Below, piece after piece: positions 60,799-64,000 of a stretch of DNA of 64,000 nt. Source of the stretch: Franzmannia qiaohouensis (GTDB taxonomy: Bacteria; Pseudomonadota; Gammaproteobacteria; Pseudomonadales; Halomonadaceae); NCBI RefSeq assembly GCF_031451695.1, contig NZ_JARWAM010000003.1:303163-367162 (forward strand), read 5' to 3'. The position numbers and the translations under genes are program-made. The first letter of the stretch is position 1, and each line of letters opens with the position of its first letter. Under the pieces are notes generated by a model. The model had not been told where the DNA came from. It was given only the letters and a program-made list of their open reading frames with translations, and made no database searches.

Positions 60799-62518
60799 AC
60801 CCCAGCCCCCCAAGGTTGCGTTTGATCTCCGCCTCCAACCGATCGCTCTCCTCGAACTGCGCCTTGAGCTGCGCGGTCAGCCGCGCCATCTTCTCGGCGA
60901 AAGGCTCGCCATCGCCCTCCTGCTCCGGAGCGCCGACGTAGCGGCCGGGGGTCAGCACGAAATCGTGTTTCTTGATCTCCTCCAGACTGGCGGACTTGCA
61001 GAAGCCGGGCACATCCTCGTAAGCGGTGCCGAATTCCTCCTCCCCACGCTGCCAGGCATGGAAGGTATCTGCGAGTTTGCGGACATCTTCGATGGTGAAG
61101 TCGCGTAGCACCCGATCCCTCATATAGCCAAGCTGGCGAGCATCGATAAACAGCACCTCACCACGGCGGGTGCGCTTCTTCACCTTGTTGGGCGAAAAGC
61201 CACCGCTCTTGTCCTTGGTCAGGAACCAGATGCAGGCGGGAATCTGGGTGTTGGTGAATAGCTGCCCCGGCAGGGCCACCATGCACTCCACCAGGTCCTC
61301 CTCGACCAGGTGGCGGCGAATATCGCCCTCGCCACTGGTGTTGGAGCTCATGGAGCCGTTGGCCAGCAGCAGTGCCATGCTGCCCACCGGCGCCAGGTGG
61401 TGCAGCATATGCTGCATCCAGGCGAAATTAGCGTTGCCCTTGGGCGGGGTGCCATATTTCCAGCGCACGTCCTCGGCCAGCGACTCGTGCCACCACTCCT
61501 TCTGGTTGAAGTGCGGGTTGGCCATCACAAAATCAGCGCGCAGGTCCGGGTGCTGGTCGTCGAGGAAGGTATCGGCGTTCTTCCTGCCGAAGTTGAAGTC
61601 GATGCCCCGGATGGCCAGGTTCATCGCCGCCAGCTTCCAGGTGGTGGGATTCGACTCCTGCCCGTAGATGGAGATGTGCTTCTTCTGCTCGGTCGGGTCG
61701 TAGTGCTGCTCGCTGGCGTGCTCCTCGATGAAGCGATCACTGGAGACGAAGAAGCCACCCGAGCCCATCGCCGGGTCATAGACGCGCCCCCGGTAAGGTT
61801 CCAGCATCTCCACGATCAGGGTGACGATGCTCTTGGGGGTGTAGTACTGGCCGCCCTGCTTGCCCTCCGCCAAGGCGAACTGGCCGAGGAAGTACTCGTA
61901 GACGTGGCCGAGGATGTCCTTGCTGCGCAGGTCGAGTTTCTGGCCCTTATAGACCGGCTGCGAGAAAGAGGTATCGGAGAAGGAGTTGATCAGGCCGATC
62001 AGCTTGTCGTTGTCGAGCTGGAACTGGCCGATGCGGTTGAGAATGCCCTTGAGCTTCTCGTTGCTCTTCTCAATCTCGTCAAGGGCATTGTCGATCAACC
62101 AGGAAACCGAGCGCAGCTTCACGTCTTTTCCTTGCGCGTCCTGCCATAGCACGGAGCCGATAGGCAGTGCCACCTTCTCCTTGAGAGTGCTCCAGCGCGC
62201 CGTCCTGGGCACCCAGAAGACGTTGGCCTCGCGGTAGTAATCCAGAACCTCCAGCTCCTCCTCGAGAGCTGCCCGGTACTCGGCATCGCCGTCGTAGTCC
62301 TCACGAGGCAGGTGGTAGAGCTCATCGCTCTCAGTCTGGAACAGCTTGCGCAGCTCATGCTGACGCGCCGCGAAGGCATCCGACACGTACTTGAGGAAGA
62401 TCAGCCCCAGCACGATGTGCTTGTAGTTGGCGGCATCCAGGTTGGAGCGCAGCTTGTCGGCGGCTTTCCAGAGCTTGTCGTCCAGCTCCTTGAGAAACTG
62501 CTGTTCCGTGGTGTTCAT
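60788..62518 (-). CDS. hsdM: type I adenine methyltransferase subunit M
   Basis: 576 residues. N-terminal helical domain (FLKELDDKLWKAADKLRSNL), AdoMet-binding DPAMGSGGFFVSS near residue 255 and the catalytic loop ANPHFNQKEWW near 335. The usual loop is NPPF; here it is NPHF (bases checked). First gene of the operon; the promoter must lie in 62519-62896. Methylates adenine in the HsdS target and is needed for cleavage. Confidence 0.93.
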   Translation of the reverse strand: MNTTEQQFLKELDDKLWKAADKLRSNLDAANYKHIVLGLIFLKYVSDAFAARQHELRKLFQTESDELYHLPREDYDGDAEYRAALEEELEVLDYYREANVFWVPRTARWSTLKEKVALPIGSVLWQDAQGKDVKLRSVSWLIDNALDEIEKSNEKLKGILNRIGQFQLDNDKLIGLINSFSDTSFSQPVYKGQKLDLRSKDILGHVYEYFLGQFALAEGKQGGQYYTPKSIVTLIVEMLEPYRGRVYDPAMGSGGFFVSSDRFIEEHASEQHYDPTEQKKHISIYGQESNPTTWKLAAMNLAIRGIDFNFGRKNADTFLDDQHPDLRADFVMANPHFNQKEWWHESLAEDVRWKYGTPPKGNANFAWMQHMLHHLAPVGSMALLLANGSMSSNTSGEGDIRRHLVEEDLVECMVALPGQLFTNTQIPACIWFLTKDKSGGFSPNKVKKRTRRGEVLFIDARQLGYMRDRVLRDFTIEDVRKLADTFHAWQRGEEEFGTAYEDVPGFCKSASLEEIKKHDFVLTPGRYVGAPEQEGDGEPFAEKMARLTAQLKAQFEESDRLEAEIKRNLGGLGYEL

Positions 62519-62896
62519 CCATCCCTCACTGTCCGGTGCCGGGCAGGCCGGCTCATCTTACTTCTCAATGGGGACAGTGTATCAGCTCGGCACCGCGCTT
62601 CGGTGGCCCCGGGAGTGACTGATAGTGCCAAGCCAAGGGTTCTGTCGTGCGGAGCGCTTGATCCAGCCAGCTCTCCCCTGGCGACGACCGAACAAGGCTG
62701 GAACCACCTACTGGAAGGCACTCCGGGGCAGGTGAGCTAGCCGAAAATTTCGGCATCCGGCTCCCTCAGCGCCTTCCAGCATGCCACCCTCCGCAGTCAC
62801 CACCTTTAAAATTTAGTTAATTTTATTTGAAATTTACTAAACATTCGTCTAGACTGAAGACACTTCCCTCATTGCTCCGTACAGAGGACGCTTGCC
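62519..62896. promoter_or_regulatory. divergent promoter region of hsdM and the XRE-type gene
   Basis: No gene. The right third (62800-62860) is AT-rich with an inverted repeat TTTAGT/ACTAAA (62812-62817, 62836-62841). A sigma70-like pair TTGAAA (62827) and TAGACT (62850), 17 bases apart, serves the rightward gene. The hsdM promoter is not clear. Confidence 0.5.
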
Positions 62897-63841
62897 ATGG
62901 ACAGTGAAGCACTCGTAAAGCTTGCCTTGAGCCACTTGCAATGCAGTCAGAAAGAGCTGGCCACTCGCCTCGATGTGTCGCCAACACAGATCACGAAGTG
63001 GAAAAAAGGCGAACATATGTCTATTCCAATGCAGGATAGACTCAAAGAGTTGGCAGACGTCGGCGACCTAGATCCAACTTTCGTTCTCTGGTCAGGCTCA
63101 AAAGAAAACAGCCTGAAATGGAAAAAACTCATTACCTATCTGGCCGAGCTAGCACACGAAGGAGCAGAGACCGGGTACTACACCCGCCCATTGGAAGATG
63201 AAACGGGAATGCTCTGCTGGAGCACCTTCCGAACGTTAAAAGAAATGGGAGTTTCTATACCAAAAGCTTTCCCAATAGAGCTTGATGTGGACTATGACGC
63301 GCTGGAAGATGAGCAGCTTGAAGCACTTATCGAAAGCCCGCACCCTTCTATCATATACAGAATCTACAGCTCACTAAACAGTGTTTATGGATTTTACGCA
63401 GCATATATTTATAATTTAGTCTATGATGACGAACTTGACGCGTTCGATACTCCAGGCGGTGACATAGAAGCATGCCTGCTTTCCCTGGCCGCCTGCAAGA
63501 TCGAAGTCGACGAGAGCATCGCTCCGAATTTTCGAAAATTCAGGCATCAGACACTATCTGACTACAAAAAATGGATAGCCATAATTAAGGAAAAAGCGTT
63601 TCGTGCTGGAATTCCACTACGCGCGGAACTGCTCAAGATAGTCTATAGCTCTGCTGAAGAGTTAGACAATGAAGCTGAGATGGAAAGCTTTGGATCCAAC
63701 ACATCCCGGCTTCACCCCGACATCTACATGAATGAGCTACTGGTCGGCATGAGGGCCATTCACCAAGTGCTACCCGCCATTATGAAAAAGCTAGAAATAT
63801 ACGATGAATTCCAGCTAAACGAGTCAGAACTTCACATATAA
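62897..63841 (+). CDS. HTH regulator-like protein with unknown C-terminal domain
   Basis: 314 residues. N-terminal Cro/CI helix-turn-helix (LQCSQKELATRLDVSPTQITKWKKG, about 14-40). The rest is an acidic mostly helical domain of unknown type (GFYAAYIYNLVYDDELD). Codon use is clearly AT-rich compared with the window. Divergent from the restriction operon, so it is a fair candidate for its control. Has its own terminator. Confidence 0.75.
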   Translation: MDSEALVKLALSHLQCSQKELATRLDVSPTQITKWKKGEHMSIPMQDRLKELADVGDLDPTFVLWSGSKENSLKWKKLITYLAELAHEGAETGYYTRPLEDETGMLCWSTFRTLKEMGVSIPKAFPIELDVDYDALEDEQLEALIESPHPSIIYRIYSSLNSVYGFYAAYIYNLVYDDELDAFDTPGGDIEACLLSLAACKIEVDESIAPNFRKFRHQTLSDYKKWIAIIKEKAFRAGIPLRAELLKIVYSSAEELDNEAEMESFGSNTSRLHPDIYMNELLVGMRAIHQVLPAIMKKLEIYDEFQLNESELHI

Positions 63842-63858
63842 CCTTCGTATCGGATGAG

Positions 63859-63890
63859 AAAAGCCTGCCTATTACGGACAGGCTTTTATA
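63859..63890 (+). terminator. terminator of the XRE-type gene
   Basis: AAAAGCCTG (63859-63867) pairs with CAGGCTTTT (63879-63887), then ATAAAAAA. Confidence 0.8.
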
Positions 63891-63935
63891 AAAAAGAGAG
63901 CGATAGCCCGGCGGTCTCAATGACCAAGCGCAACG

Positions 63936-64000
63936 CTATTGAATGGTGTTCGGATCGGCGACCGATTTCTTGAGTACCTCGGCGTAGACCTCCAACGGCG
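63936..64000 (-). CDS. 3' end of an unidentified gene
   Basis: The minus strand reads PLEVYAEVLKKSVADPNTIQ then TAG. Only about 20 residues are in the window, so the family cannot be named. Confidence 0.45.
   Translation of the reverse strand, partial: PLEVYAEVLKKSVADPNTIQ

Overview
The window looks like chromosome from a moderately GC-rich, free-living gammaproteobacterium, most probably a Halomonas-type member of the Halomonadaceae. This rests on protein style (YghU, PsiE-like, MipA/OmpV, DadA-like, RND and COG0523 families), compact ATGA-type gene overlaps and acidic soluble proteins; no rRNA or marker gene is present to prove it. No tRNA, rRNA or CRISPR array was seen.

Layout. 0-6 kb: a truncated Ser-rich secreted protein, small hypothetical genes, two membrane diguanylate cyclases, an RlpA-like protein and a YghU-type GST. 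6-10.3 kb: two near-identical cold-shock genes with duplicated leaders and terminators flank an MscS channel; a third orphan copy of the terminator and a 50-residue Cys9His2 metallothionein follow. 10.5-16 kb: an XRE regulator, an AT-rich gap, a GAF-GGDEF-EAL protein and a DUF2157/DUF4401/GDYXXLXY operon. 16-20 kb: a zinc-responsive locus (zur, COG0523 GTPase, remnants of hisI-like and thrS-like paralogues) and an Rrf2 regulator with its oxidoreductase and a perfect operator. 20-24 kb: PsiE-like protein, CurA-type reductase, a GAF/degenerate-GGDEF/EAL phosphodiesterase. 24-34 kb: a MipA/response regulator/histidine kinase operon split by a lipoprotein hydrolase, divergent from an RND efflux operon. 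34-42 kb: LysR and MocR regulators with small detoxification enzymes, ending in a 141-bp MITE. 42-46 kb: a second COG0523 GTPase with a WD40 partner under a partial Zur-like site, and a LysE exporter. 46-49 kb: HAD remnant, HD-domain hydrolase, and a hipB antitoxin with three operators exactly 50 bp apart and a decayed hipA. 49-53 kb: DadA-like oxidase, OmpA-type pair, SixA-CHAD fusion and a second dadA 3' remnant. 53-63.9 kb: a type I restriction-modification operon in the order hsdM-hsdS-DUF4268-AlbA_2 ATPase-hsdR, all five genes overlapping, followed by an AT-rich XRE-type regulator.

Themes. c-di-GMP turnover (four enzymes in the first 24 kb), zinc homeostasis (zur, two COG0523 GTPases, metallothionein), and many relics of deletion or recombination: hipA, thrS-like, hisI-like, MFS, HAD, dadA 3' end and the split two-component operon. 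The best candidates for something not well described are the two extra genes inside the type I restriction operon, and the precisely phased HipB operator array left in front of an antitoxin whose toxin is broken.
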